From NCBI RefSeq assembly GCF_001620365.2, contig NZ_LQMT02000019.1, positions 136,912-200,911 on the forward strand: a stretch of 64,000 bases of DNA, written 5' to 3'. Below, one piece after another: positions 50,251 through 59,412 of this stretch (position 1 is the first letter of the stretch; every line of letters starts with the position of its first letter). The notes below the pieces were generated by a model, which did no database searches, was not told the DNA's origin, and saw nothing but the letters and a program-made list of their open reading frames with translations. Position numbers and translations under genes: made by a program. Source of the DNA: Amycolatopsis keratiniphila subsp. keratiniphila. Its GTDB lineage: Bacteria > Actinomycetota > Actinomycetes > Mycobacteriales > Pseudonocardiaceae.

Positions 50251-51635
50251 CCGCCGCGACGCCGGAGGCCGACCGGCGGCTCAGTCTCGGCCCCGCCGCC
50301 GCGCGGAACCTGGCGACGACCACCAAGACGCGGCCGCAGATGCAGAGCATCACGCCGCGCTGGCTGCTGAAGATGCTGCCCTGGGTCGAGGCGACCGGTG
50401 GTACCTTCCGGGTCAACCGGCGGTTGACCTACGCGATCGGCGACGGACGGGTGAGCTTCACCAACGTCGGCACGGAGGTCCGGGTCGTTCCGCAGGAACT
50501 CTCGGAATTGGCTCTGTTGCGCGGTTTCGACGACGAGGACACGCTCACCGCGCTCGCCGACCGGTTCGTGCAGCACGAGTACCAGCCCGGCGAGACGATC
50601 GTCAGCCACGGCGCTCCGCTCGAAGAGGTCGTGCTGGTCGCGCACGGCAAGATCGCCAAGGTGGTGCCGGGTGAGTACGGCGCGGAAGCGTCCGTCGGCA
50701 GTATGGCCGATGGAGACCATTTCGGCGACGAGATGCTCGCCGGCATCGACCGGAACTGGCCGTTCACCGCCAAGGCCGTCACCCCGGTGATCGTGCTGAC
50801 CCTGCGCGCCGAAGACTTCGCCGACCTCAACGGCCGGTCGGAGGCGATGCGCCGCCACGTGCAGGACATGCTGTCGCACAAGGGAAAGCCGCAGAACACC
50901 AAGGGCGAGGCCGAGATCGGCATGTCGTCAGGGCACGACGGTGAGCCGTTGCTGCCGGGCACGTTCGTCGACTACGAGATCTCGCCGCGCGAGTACGACC
51001 TTGCCGTCGCGCAGACGGCGCTCCGGGTGCACACGCGGGTGACCGATCTCTACAACGGCCCGATGGACCAGTTCGAGGAGCAACTCCGGCTGACCATTTC
51101 GGCGCTGCGTGAGCGGCAGGAGTACGACCTGATCAACAACCGCGAGTTCGGCCTGCTGCACAACGCCGACCTCAAGTCGCGGTTCCAGACCCGGTCGGGC
51201 CCGCCGACGCCCGACGACATGGACGAACTCGTCAGCCGCCGCCGCAAGACGAAGTTCTTCCTCGCCCACCCGCGCGCGATCGCCGCGTTCGGGAGGGAAT
51301 GCACGCGCCGCGCCCTGTACCCGGAGGGCACCACCGTCGACGGCAAGGTGGTCGCCGCGTGGCGCGGGGTGCCGCTGCTGCCCTGCGACAAGATCCCGAT
51401 CACCGAGAACGGCACGTCCTCGATCCTCGCCATGCGGACCGGCGTGGAGGACAACGGCGTGATCGGGCTGCACCAGACCGGCCTGCCCGACGAGTACGAG
51501 CCGGGCCTGAACGTGCGCTTCGACGGAATCTCCGATCAGGCGGTCGCCAGCTACCTGGTCAGTACCTACTACTCCGCCGCCGTGCTCGTGCCCGACGCGC
51601 TCGGTGTCCTGGAGAACGTCGAGGTCGCGCGGTGA
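50247..51635 (+). CDS. Family 2B encapsulin shell protein 2
   Basis: 462 residues, colinear with shell protein 1: the same N-terminal arm (LSLGPAAARNLATTTKTRPQM), the inserted cNMP-like domain (GDHFGDEML), and HK97-fold blocks including SSGHDGEPLLPGTFVDYE and GLPDEYEPGLNVRFDGIS. The start overlaps the previous stop (ATGA), consistent with balanced co-expression of two shell subunits. The divergence between the two, mainly in the inserted domain, fits a two-component mixed shell as described for Streptomyces 2-MIB compartments. It also lacks the canonical phosphate-binding arginine. Confidence 0.93.
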   Translation: MTAATPEADRRLSLGPAAARNLATTTKTRPQMQSITPRWLLKMLPWVEATGGTFRVNRRLTYAIGDGRVSFTNVGTEVRVVPQELSELALLRGFDDEDTLTALADRFVQHEYQPGETIVSHGAPLEEVVLVAHGKIAKVVPGEYGAEASVGSMADGDHFGDEMLAGIDRNWPFTAKAVTPVIVLTLRAEDFADLNGRSEAMRRHVQDMLSHKGKPQNTKGEAEIGMSSGHDGEPLLPGTFVDYEISPREYDLAVAQTALRVHTRVTDLYNGPMDQFEEQLRLTISALRERQEYDLINNREFGLLHNADLKSRFQTRSGPPTPDDMDELVSRRRKTKFFLAHPRAIAAFGRECTRRALYPEGTTVDGKVVAAWRGVPLLPCDKIPITENGTSSILAMRTGVEDNGVIGLHQTGLPDEYEPGLNVRFDGISDQAVASYLVSTYYSAAVLVPDALGVLENVEVAR

Positions 51636-51688
51636 CCCCTCGCCCCGCGACGACAACGAACAACAACGCTCCAGAAAGGACCACCCAC

Positions 51689-52552
51689 GTGACCATCGCC
51701 CGCACTCCCGCTCCCGCAAAGGTTCTGCGCACCGAGTACCAGAAGTCGGTGGCGTCGTACTGGAACAAGGAGAAGGACCCGGTCAACCTGCGGCTGGGCG
51801 ATGTGGACGGGCTCTATCACCACCACTACGGGGTCGGCGAGGTCGACTGGTCGGTGCTGGAAGGCCCCGAAGACACTCGCGACGAGCGGATCATCGCCGA
51901 AATGCACCGCCTGGAGACGGCGCAGGCCGACGTCCTGCTCGATCACCTCGGCGACGTCAAACCGGACGACCGGCTCCTCGACGCCGGCTGCGGGCGCGGC
52001 GGGACCAGCATCATGGCCAACGCGAGGTTCGGCTGCCACGTCGACGGGATCTCGATCTCCGAGAAGCAGGTCGAGTTCGCCAATCACCAGGCGGACATCC
52101 GCGGCGTCGCCGACCGGGTGCGCTACCACTTCCGCAACATGCTCGACACCGGCTTCGAGACCGGCTCGCGCAAGGCGATCTGGAACAACGAAAGCACCAT
52201 GTACGTGGACCTCCACGAACTGTTCGCCGAGCACGCGCGACAGCTGGAGTTCGGCGGCCGCTACGTCACCATCACCGGGTGCTACAACGACGTGACCGGC
52301 GGCCGGTCGAAGGCCGTCGCGCAGATCGACCAGCACTACACGTGCAACATCCATCCGCGCAGCGAGTACTTCAAGGCCATGACGGCCAACGACCTGGTGC
52401 CGATCTCGGTGGTGGATCTGACGCCGGACACGATCCCGTACTGGGAGCTGCGGGCGAAGTCTTCGGTGGCGACCGGGATCGAAGGGCCGTTCCTGGACGC
52501 CTACCGCGAAGGCAGCTTCCACTATCTGCTCATCGCCGCGGACCGCGTCTGA
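51689..52552 (+). CDS. Geranyl diphosphate 2-C-methyltransferase
   Basis: 287 residues. It has RTEYQKSVASYWNKEKDPVN and GLYHHHYGVGEVDW at the N-terminus, LLDAGCGRGG as the SAM-binding motif, and IWNNESTMYVDLHELFAEH with substrate-site aromatic and acidic residues. It converts geranyl diphosphate to 2-methylgeranyl diphosphate using SAM and Mg2+, the first committed step to 2-methylisoborneol. The GTG at 51689 follows AGAAAGGA. It lies between the shell genes and the cyclase gene, in the standard order. Confidence 0.95.
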   Translation: MTIARTPAPAKVLRTEYQKSVASYWNKEKDPVNLRLGDVDGLYHHHYGVGEVDWSVLEGPEDTRDERIIAEMHRLETAQADVLLDHLGDVKPDDRLLDAGCGRGGTSIMANARFGCHVDGISISEKQVEFANHQADIRGVADRVRYHFRNMLDTGFETGSRKAIWNNESTMYVDLHELFAEHARQLEFGGRYVTITGCYNDVTGGRSKAVAQIDQHYTCNIHPRSEYFKAMTANDLVPISVVDLTPDTIPYWELRAKSSVATGIEGPFLDAYREGSFHYLLIAADRV

Positions 52553-52569
52553 ACCTGGAGAGCGAAGCG

Positions 52570-53700
52570 ATGACCGAACAGGGTGCGCTCGCCACGCTAC
52601 TGGCCGGTCCGAGCGGGCTGGGCACGTCGGCCGCCCGGCTGGCGGCCCGGCTGACCGCGGTTCCTCAGGAGGCTCCGCCGCCTGAGGAACCCGGTCTCGA
52701 CCCGGCTTACGCGTACCGGCCGTGGGGCGACGGGTCGGCGCCGCCGCTGTACTGCCCCGTCACCGAACGGATCAACGACCCGCTCGCCGTGGAGGTCGAC
52801 CGGCGACTGACACTGTGGGCGGGGGAGTGCGGATTCGACGAGGAGGAGTGCGAGCAGATCGGCAAGGCGGGCTTCGGCAGGCTCGTCATGCTCGCCCACC
52901 CGGACTGCGAGGATCCCGAGCGACTGTTGATCTCGGCGAAGCTCAACGCGGCCTGGTGGGCGGCCGACGACCTCTACGCCGACGACACGTCGCTCGGCGC
53001 GGTGCCGGCCGAGCTGCCGCCGAAGCTCGCGCTGGCGATGGCAGCCATGGACCCGGTGCCGTCGCTGGGCGAATTCAGCCGAGACCTCGACGAAACGCTG
53101 CTGAACGACCGGGTCCTGGTGGCGCTCGGCTCGGCGACGGACTTCCTGCGGCGATCCGGGACCGCCGCGCAGGTCCAGCGTGTCTGCTATTCGACCTTCG
53201 CGATGTTCGTGAGCTGGACGGCCTACGCGGCATGGCGGCACAGCGGGAAGTACCCGCCCGCCTGGGAGTACCTCGCCGCCCGGCAGCACGACAGTTTCTA
53301 CACCTCGATGACGTTGATCGACGTCCTCGGCGGCTACGAACTGACCGCGAACCTCTACTACGACCCTCGGGTGCGCGAGGCGGCGATCCAGGCGGGTACG
53401 GCGGCAGTGCTCGTCAACGACGTGCATTCCGTCACCAAGGATCTGGAGGATGAATCACCGCCCTGCAACGCGGTACTGCTGATCGCCGACGACCGGAAAT
53501 GCACGATCGAAGAGGCCACGGCGATCACCGTCGAGCTGCACAACGACGTCGTCCGGGACTTCCAGGCCGCCCACGAGAAGCTGAGCGCTGTTCCCTCCGT
53601 TGAACTGCAACGGTTTCTACGCGGATTGCGGGGCTGGATGGGCGGCGGTTTCGAATGGCACTCGACCAGCCCGCGCTATCGGACGAAGCCGAGCGTTTAG
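52570..53700 (+). CDS. 2-Methylisoborneol synthase (encapsulated terpene cyclase)
   Basis: 376 residues. The class I terpene synthase metal motifs are D133-D134...D138-D139 (ADDLYADD) and N283-D284, S287, K290-D291 (NDVHSVTKD). The cyclase converts 2-methyl-GPP to 2-methylisoborneol, releasing pyrophosphate. The N-terminal ~60 residues are proline- and alanine-rich and disordered, with GPSGLGTSAARL near residue 13-25, which looks like the cargo-loading tag described for encapsulin 2B cargo. The start is ATG at 52570 after TGGAGAGCG. It ends the operon; the DNA ligase gene is convergent, 16 bp on. Confidence 0.95.
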   Translation: MTEQGALATLLAGPSGLGTSAARLAARLTAVPQEAPPPEEPGLDPAYAYRPWGDGSAPPLYCPVTERINDPLAVEVDRRLTLWAGECGFDEEECEQIGKAGFGRLVMLAHPDCEDPERLLISAKLNAAWWAADDLYADDTSLGAVPAELPPKLALAMAAMDPVPSLGEFSRDLDETLLNDRVLVALGSATDFLRRSGTAAQVQRVCYSTFAMFVSWTAYAAWRHSGKYPPAWEYLAARQHDSFYTSMTLIDVLGGYELTANLYYDPRVREAAIQAGTAAVLVNDVHSVTKDLEDESPPCNAVLLIADDRKCTIEEATAITVELHNDVVRDFQAAHEKLSAVPSVELQRFLRGLRGWMGGGFEWHSTSPRYRTKPSV

Positions 53701-53716
53701 TCCTCTGGATGCGTGA

Positions 53717-55708
53717 TCAGACGACGCCGGCTTCGATCAGCTGACCCCAGATCACGCCCTGGTCCACGACCTCGACTTCGAGTTTTTCGGCCTTGGTGAG
53801 TTTGCTCGCGCCGACGTCCGCGCCGGTGATGAGCAGGTCCGTGTTCGCCGAGACCGACGACGCGATGGTCGCGCCCGCCTTTTCGCACAGTCGCTGGAAA
53901 GTCGGGCGCGGCACCTTCTCGCCGGAACGCGGATCGCTGATCGACCCGGTGACCACGACCGTCTTGCCTTCCAGCGGCGCGCCGGCCGCGACGACCGGCG
54001 GGAGGTCCTCTTCACGTACGTCCAGCGAGACGCCGGCCTCGCGCAGCCGCTCGAGCTCGGGACGGAGCCGGGTGAGGTGCTCGATCAGGGACGCGGCGAC
54101 CTTCGGACCGATGTCCTCAACGGCGACGAGCCCCTCTTCACCCGCGTCGGCGACGGCTTCCAGCGAACCGAACCCGGCCCGGCACAGCCGCGCGGCAGTG
54201 CCTTCGGAGGCCATCGGGATCGCGAGGCCGATCAGCGCCCGGCGCAGGCCGACGGCCCGGCTCGCGTCGATCGACTCGATCATGCGGGTGGCGGAGATGT
54301 CGCCGATGCGATCGAACTCCAGCAGCTTTTCCTTGGTGAGACGGTAGAAATCCGACGGGTGTTCGAGAATCCCGGCTTCGGCGAGCCGCTCGATCCAGAC
54401 GCCGCCGATCGCGTCGATGTCCGCGGCCGCGCGCGACGCCCAGTGGATCAGCCGCCGGACGGTCTGGGCGGGGCAGGCGACGTTGGTGCAGAACAGTTCC
54501 CGGCTGTTGCCCTGTTCGGTCAACGGCTCTTCGCACGACGGGCACACCGACGGCGGCACGATCTCCCGCTCCTCGCCGGTGCGCTTGGCGGCGTCGAGGA
54601 CGCCGGCCACGAACGGGATCACGTCGCCGGCGCGGCGCACGAGCACGGTGTCGCCGATCTTGATGCCGCGGGCCTTGATGACCTCCTGGTTGGCCAACGT
54701 CGCCCGCGTGACCGTGGTCCCGCCGACGAACACCGGCTCCAGCCACGCGACGGGGGCGATCTTGCCGGTCTTGCCGACATCCCAGACGACGTCGGCGAGC
54801 ACGGTGGTCTTCTCTTCGGCGGCGAACTTGAAGGCCAGCGCTCCGCGCGGCGAGCTGGACCGGGTTCCGGCGGCGGCGTACGCGTCGCGATCCGCCAGGC
54901 GCAGCACCGCGCCGTCGAGGTCGTAGTCGAGGTCGTTGCGCTGCTGCTCGATGGTCGTGATGACGGCCTGCGCCGACGCGGCGTCTTCGCAGTGCCGCAT
55001 GTCGGCGGCGGCGAATCCGAGCGTCCGCAGCGCACCGTCGAGATCGGTCTCGGCGCTGTCGGGCTCCGTGGAGAGGTCGAACGCGAAGAACTGCAGACGC
55101 CGCTCGGCGACGGTGGCCGGATCCTTCGCGCGCAGGGTGCCGGCGGCGGCGTTGCGCGGGTTGATCAGCGGCTTGTCCGGATGGACCTTGTTGTAGGCGG
55201 CGAAAGTGGAGCGCAGCATGACGGCCTCGCCGCGGACCTCGACCCGGCCGGGCGCGTCGACCTTGTCCGGGACGCCGTCGGTCAGCGCGCGGACCAGCAT
55301 CGTCACGTCGTCGCCCGTGGTCCCGTCGCCGCGGGTGACCGCCCTGGCGAGCCGCCCGTTTTCGTAGACGAGGGCGAGCGACAGGCCGTCGAGCTTCGGC
55401 ATGACGACCACCGGCTGCCCGGGGAACCGGGCGAAGAACGCCTCGACCTGCTCGGGCTTGGTCGCCTTCTCCAGCGACAACATCGGCCGCGAGTGCCGGA
55501 TGGGCGCGTGCAGGACGGCGGGCGCGCCCACCTGGTCGAGCGGGTTCGGCTCCGGGGTCAGCTCGGGATTCGCCTCGATCAGCCCGCGCAATTCGTCTTC
55601 GATCGCGTCGTAGTCGGCGTCGGCCACCTTCGGCGAGCCCCGGTAGTAGGCGTCGCGAAGGACGACGATCTGATCGGCGAGTTCTTGGATGCGGTCCCGA
55701 GCGTTCAC
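53717..55708 (-). CDS. ligA: NAD+-dependent DNA ligase
   Basis: 663 residues with the full LigA order: Ia and nucleotidyltransferase domain (catalytic K105 in PKLDGLS, later VEVRGEAVM and DLDGAVLR), OB fold, four-cysteine zinc finger (CPSC...CTNVACP), helix-hairpin-helix region and C-terminal BRCT domain (GKTVVVTGS). It seals nicks in DNA replication and repair using NAD+. The GTG at 55708 gives the canonical N-terminus. Slightly short but within the family range. Whether the genome has a second LigA cannot be told here. Confidence 0.97.
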   Translation of the reverse strand: MNARDRIQELADQIVVLRDAYYRGSPKVADADYDAIEDELRGLIEANPELTPEPNPLDQVGAPAVLHAPIRHSRPMLSLEKATKPEQVEAFFARFPGQPVVVMPKLDGLSLALVYENGRLARAVTRGDGTTGDDVTMLVRALTDGVPDKVDAPGRVEVRGEAVMLRSTFAAYNKVHPDKPLINPRNAAAGTLRAKDPATVAERRLQFFAFDLSTEPDSAETDLDGALRTLGFAAADMRHCEDAASAQAVITTIEQQRNDLDYDLDGAVLRLADRDAYAAAGTRSSSPRGALAFKFAAEEKTTVLADVVWDVGKTGKIAPVAWLEPVFVGGTTVTRATLANQEVIKARGIKIGDTVLVRRAGDVIPFVAGVLDAAKRTGEEREIVPPSVCPSCEEPLTEQGNSRELFCTNVACPAQTVRRLIHWASRAAADIDAIGGVWIERLAEAGILEHPSDFYRLTKEKLLEFDRIGDISATRMIESIDASRAVGLRRALIGLAIPMASEGTAARLCRAGFGSLEAVADAGEEGLVAVEDIGPKVAASLIEHLTRLRPELERLREAGVSLDVREEDLPPVVAAGAPLEGKTVVVTGSISDPRSGEKVPRPTFQRLCEKAGATIASSVSANTDLLITGADVGASKLTKAEKLEVEVVDQGVIWGQLIEAGVV

Positions 55709-55762
55709 GGGGCTGAGATTACCCGGGACCCCTGACAGAACCCGGTCCGAAGAGGACTCGTG

Positions 55763-56860
55763 TCACGGGTTGATGGCGAGCACCAGGAACGAGGCCAGCA
55801 GGACCAGATGCACCCCGCCCTGCAGCCGGGTCGCACGGCCGGGGACGACGGTGAGCACGCTGACCGCGATCGTCAGCGCCAGCAGCACGATGTGGGTCGC
55901 GCCGAGGCCCAGAAGCAGCGGCCCGTCCAGCCAGATCGACGCCAGCGCGATGGTCGGGATGGTGAGCCCGATGCTCGCGATCGCCGAACCGTAGGCGAGG
56001 TTGATGCTGGTCTGCATCCGATCGCGCCGCGCGGCCCTGGTCGCGGCCAGCGTTTCCGGCAGCAGCACCAGCATGGCGATCACGACGCCGACGAACGACT
56101 GCGGGAAGCCCGCCGCGCTGACCCCCGCTTCGATGGCGGGGGATTCGACCTTCGCCAGACCGACGACGGCGACCAGCGCCACGAGCAGCAGCCCGAGGCT
56201 GGTGAGCGCGGCCTTGTTGGTCGGCGGCTCTGCGTGTTCCTCTTCCTTGACCGAGCCCTCGCTGTCGACCGGCAGGAAGAAGTCCCGGTGGCGGACGGTC
56301 TGCGTGAGCACGAAAAGGCCGTAGAGCAGTAACGAGGCGACGGCGGCGAAGGTGAGCTGCGTGCCGTTGAAGGCCGGACCCGGGGTGCTGGTGGTGAAGG
56401 TCGGCAACACGAGGCTGACGGTGGCGAGCGTCGCCACGGTGGCGAGCGCACCGCCGCTGCCCTCGGGATTGAAGTGCGTCTCGCCGTAACGACGGGCGCC
56501 GACCATGAGCGAGATCCCGGCGATGCCGTTCATGGTGATCATCACCGCGGCGAACACCGTGTCACGGGCCAGCGTCCCGGCCTCGGGGCCGCCGGAGGAC
56601 ATCATCGTCACGATCAGCGCGACCTCGATTACGGTGACCGCGATCGCCAGCACCAGCGAGCCGAACGGTTCCCCGACGCGATGCGCCACCACCTCGGCGT
56701 GGTGCACCGCGGCCAGCACCGTACCGCCGAGCGCGAGCGCGACGATGATCACCGGCACCGCGCCCAGGTCACGGCCCCAGCTCAGCGCCAGTACGACGAT
56801 GGCGACGACCGGCATGACGGTGGTCCAGGACAGCGGGAATCGCCTTGGGGAAGCGGCCAT
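55763..56860 (-). CDS. ChaA-like Ca2+(Na+)/H+ antiporter
   Basis: 365 residues with about ten to eleven hydrophobic segments. The CaCA-type inverted repeats include FGSLVLAIAVTVIEVALIV, ITMNGIAGISLMVG and, in the second half, INLAYGSAIASIGLTIPTI. A charged loop of about 40 residues (EGSVKEEEHAEPP) lies in the middle. Predicted proton-coupled cation export across the cytoplasmic membrane. The ATG at 56860 follows GAAGGTGG. 65 bp downstream of a TetR gene on the same strand, possibly regulated by it. Confidence 0.9.
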   Translation of the reverse strand: MAASPRRFPLSWTTVMPVVAIVVLALSWGRDLGAVPVIIVALALGGTVLAAVHHAEVVAHRVGEPFGSLVLAIAVTVIEVALIVTMMSSGGPEAGTLARDTVFAAVMITMNGIAGISLMVGARRYGETHFNPEGSGGALATVATLATVSLVLPTFTTSTPGPAFNGTQLTFAAVASLLLYGLFVLTQTVRHRDFFLPVDSEGSVKEEEHAEPPTNKAALTSLGLLLVALVAVVGLAKVESPAIEAGVSAAGFPQSFVGVVIAMLVLLPETLAATRAARRDRMQTSINLAYGSAIASIGLTIPTIALASIWLDGPLLLGLGATHIVLLALTIAVSVLTVVPGRATRLQGGVHLVLLASFLVLAINP

Positions 56861-56925
56861 GCCGCCACCTTCGCACACTCTGCGTGACGTCGCCGCTCCA
56901 TGAGGGTCGCGGGGTGACGAAGTTC

Positions 56926-57462
56926 TTAGCCAGCGCCGATCCCGCTCAGGAAGGTATCGACGAGCAGATCGGCGGCGCGCGGGGCGTCCATGTCCTCCTG
57001 TGATGCGAGGTGGAGAAGCTGGATCAACAGCCTGCCCGCCCAGCCGTCCGGCACGTCCGCGCGGAGGAAACCTTCGTCGGTGGCCCGTTGGAGGAACGTG
57101 TCCACCTCGGCGGAGAGCCGGTTCCGGCGGTCCTGGATGGTGGGTTCGGCCCGCATCCGGGTCAGTTCGACCGGCCAGGCGCGGTTGACCTCGATGATGC
57201 CCTCGACGTAGCGGTGCAAGGCCACGGGGACCGCCGTCTCGGTGAACCGGGCGGCACGGACGACCTGCTCGACCGCGTTCAGTCGTGAGTCGTAGATCGC
57301 GGCCAAGAGCTCTTCGCGGGAAGCGAAGCGGCGATAGACGGTGCGCCTGTCGACACCCGCTTCGGCGGCGATCGCGCCGATGCTGGCCGAGGGATCGTGA
57401 GCGAGCATGCGCGCGCCGGTGGTCAGGACGGCCTCGATATTGCGCGTCGCATCGGCTCTCAT
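56926..57462 (-). CDS. TetR family regulator
   Basis: 178 residues. The helix-turn-helix reads GARMLAHDPSASIGAIAAEA, GVDRRTVYRRFASREELLAA. A short helical ligand domain follows (WAGRLLIQLLHLASQED). Divergent from an aldehyde dehydrogenase gene over 77 bp and followed by an antiporter gene, so one or both may be controlled by it. Confidence 0.9.
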   Translation of the reverse strand: MRADATRNIEAVLTTGARMLAHDPSASIGAIAAEAGVDRRTVYRRFASREELLAAIYDSRLNAVEQVVRAARFTETAVPVALHRYVEGIIEVNRAWPVELTRMRAEPTIQDRRNRLSAEVDTFLQRATDEGFLRADVPDGWAGRLLIQLLHLASQEDMDAPRAADLLVDTFLSGIGAG

Positions 57463-57539
57463 GCCGGGAATGTATCACGCACCTGTGTCGTTAACCGCCT
57501 TAAGTGCTACTTTGATGTGACATTTGTGGAGGCGAAACG

Positions 57540-59000
57540 ATGATCACGAACGACAGGCTCTTCATCGGAGGCGAGTGGACGGCGCCGAGCGATCCGGCAC
57601 GACTGGACATCGTGTCCCCGCACGACCAGTCGGTTCTCGGACGCGTCGTCCAAGCGCTTCCGGCCGACGTCGACCGTGCTGTCGCGGTGGCGAGGGCCGC
57701 CTTCGACGAAGGTCCGTGGCCGCACACCTCGCCGGAGGAACGCATCGCGGTGCTTCGGCGGCTGAACGCGCTGAGAGAGGCCCGCGCGGACGAGATCGCC
57801 GAGCTCATCTCGGCCGAGAACGGCTCCGCGCTCTGGTTCACCAAGGCCGGACAGCCCGGAGTGGGACGGCTCACCGTCTCGTATCTGAAGGCGGCGGAGG
57901 AATTCGGGTGGGAGGAGACGCTCACGCCCTCGGACCCGGCTGCGCCGTTCCGTTCGATCGTGCGCCGGGAGCCGATCGGCGTGGTCGCCGCGATCATCCC
58001 GTGGAACTCGCCGTTTTCGGCGTCCATGGCCAAGATCGTCCCGGCGCTGCTCGCGGGGAACACCGTCGTCCTCAAGGTCTCGCCGGAGAATTCGCTCAGC
58101 ATGAACCTGCTCGCGGACCTCCTCGCGGAGGCCGGGCTGCCGTCCGGAGTGATCAGTGTCCTGCCCGCGGACCGGGAGACCAGCGAGTACCTGGTCAAGC
58201 ACCCCGGCGTCGACAAGATCGCGTTCACCGGTTCGACCGCCGCCGGCCGCCGGATCGCGTCGCTGGCGGGGGAGCGGCTGAAGCGGGTCAGCCTGGAGCT
58301 GGGTGGGAAGTCCGCGGCGGTGATCCTGCCTGACGCCGTCCTCGAAGACGTGATCGCCGGGCTGAAGTTCGGATCGTTGCTCAACAACGGCGAAGCCTGC
58401 ATCGCGCAGACACGGATCCTCGCGCCGCGCAGCCGGTACGAGGAGGTCGTAAGCGGGCTCAAGGAGATGATGGAGTCGCTCGTGGTCGGCGACCCGGCCG
58501 ACGAGAAGACCTTCATCGGTCCGATGGTGCGGCCGGGCCAGCAGCAACGGGTGCGCGATTACATCGAGATCGGGATCGCCGAGGGCGCGCGGCTGGTCAC
58601 CGGCGGCTCCGAGATCCCCGAAGGGCTGGAGAAGGGCAACTACGTCACGCCGACGTTGTTCGCCGACGTCGACAGCACGATGCGCATCGCCCAAGAGGAG
58701 ATCTTCGGACCGGTGCTGGTCGTGATCCCCTATACGGACGAGGACGACGCGGTCCGCATCGCCAACGGCTCCGAGTATGGGCTCTCCGGCGGCGTCTGGT
58801 CGGCCGACGAGGCCCGCGCACTCGCCGTCGCACGGCGGATGCGCACCGGGACGGTCACCGTCAACGGGGCGCCGATCGGCTTCGACGGGCCCTTCGGCGG
58901 CTACAAGGCCAGCGGCATCGGCCGCGAATACGGGGCGGCGGGTCTCGCCCAGTACGTCGAGCTGAAGACCATCACGACAGGCGAGCGCCGGGGATCTTGA
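57540..59000 (+). CDS. NAD(P)+-dependent aldehyde dehydrogenase
   Basis: 486 residues. The catalytic nucleophile is C287 in NNGEACIAQTR, the general base E253 in LELGGKS, IPWNSPFSASMAKI forms the coenzyme domain, and GSTAAG and EEIFGPVL are standard motifs. It oxidises an aldehyde to a carboxylic acid; the substrate is unknown. The ATG at 57540 follows TGGAGGCG. Divergent from a TetR gene. The 3' end overlaps a small convergent gene by 29 bp. Confidence 0.95.
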   Translation: MITNDRLFIGGEWTAPSDPARLDIVSPHDQSVLGRVVQALPADVDRAVAVARAAFDEGPWPHTSPEERIAVLRRLNALREARADEIAELISAENGSALWFTKAGQPGVGRLTVSYLKAAEEFGWEETLTPSDPAAPFRSIVRREPIGVVAAIIPWNSPFSASMAKIVPALLAGNTVVLKVSPENSLSMNLLADLLAEAGLPSGVISVLPADRETSEYLVKHPGVDKIAFTGSTAAGRRIASLAGERLKRVSLELGGKSAAVILPDAVLEDVIAGLKFGSLLNNGEACIAQTRILAPRSRYEEVVSGLKEMMESLVVGDPADEKTFIGPMVRPGQQQRVRDYIEIGIAEGARLVTGGSEIPEGLEKGNYVTPTLFADVDSTMRIAQEEIFGPVLVVIPYTDEDDAVRIANGSEYGLSGGVWSADEARALAVARRMRTGTVTVNGAPIGFDGPFGGYKASGIGREYGAAGLAQYVELKTITTGERRGS

Positions 59001-59223
59001 CCGTGATCCGCTCGTCCGCGGCAAGGATCCGCTGAAGCCGGAAACGGCAGAGGGTATGGAACATCTCGCCCAGCTCCTCGGGGTCGATGCGGCCTTCGAG
59101 GTCGCGCTTGCTCGCGTTGAGCACCCGGCTGATCACGTTCGCGGGCAACCGGCCGCCGAACTCGCCCATCAGCCAGACACCGATTTCGCCGATCTCGTCC
59201 GTGATCGTGCGCTGCGCGGTCAT
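58972..59223 (-). CDS. Small helical protein (83 aa), possible three-helix bundle
   Basis: Predicted as three amphipathic helices: EIGEIGVWLMGEF, NVISRVLNASKRDLEG, and PEELGEMFHTLCRFRLQRIL. This recalls the three-helix bundle dimerisation domain of actinobacterial regulators and phosphatases, a tentative match. No enzymatic motif. A strong hairpin (59241-59278) lies 17 bp upstream of the start. Overlaps the aldehyde dehydrogenase gene tail to tail. Confidence 0.65.
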   Translation of the reverse strand: MTAQRTITDEIGEIGVWLMGEFGGRLPANVISRVLNASKRDLEGRIDPEELGEMFHTLCRFRLQRILAADERITVKIPGARLS

Positions 59224-59240
59224 CAGCCGTACCCCTCTGC

Positions 59241-59278
59241 GTCGGAGTGTCGCCGGTTTGCCCCGGCGACACTCCGAC
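59241..59278. promoter_or_regulatory. 16-bp perfect hairpin upstream of the 83-aa gene
   Basis: Arms 59241-59256 (GTCGGAGTGTCGCCGG) and 59263-59278, loop TTTGCC. It could be an operator, an attenuator in the 5' leader of the leftward gene, or an end of an unknown element. Confidence 0.55.
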
Positions 59279-59387
59279 GGGCGACCGCATCACCCATGAC
59301 GGGGATCCCGCGAGATTGCTCTGCTCGGACTAGCCGCCGGCGCCGATTGCACCGAACCGTGCAGTCGGCGGAGCGATCTCCGGGGAA

Positions 59388-59412
59388 ACCCCGATGTGAT
59401 CGACATCGGGGT
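59388..59412. promoter_or_regulatory. Palindrome upstream of the 174-aa gene
   Basis: ACCCCGATGT, spacer GATCG, ACATCGGGGT: perfect 10-bp arms, 55 bp before the rightward start. Typical size for a dimeric repressor site. Confidence 0.5.
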
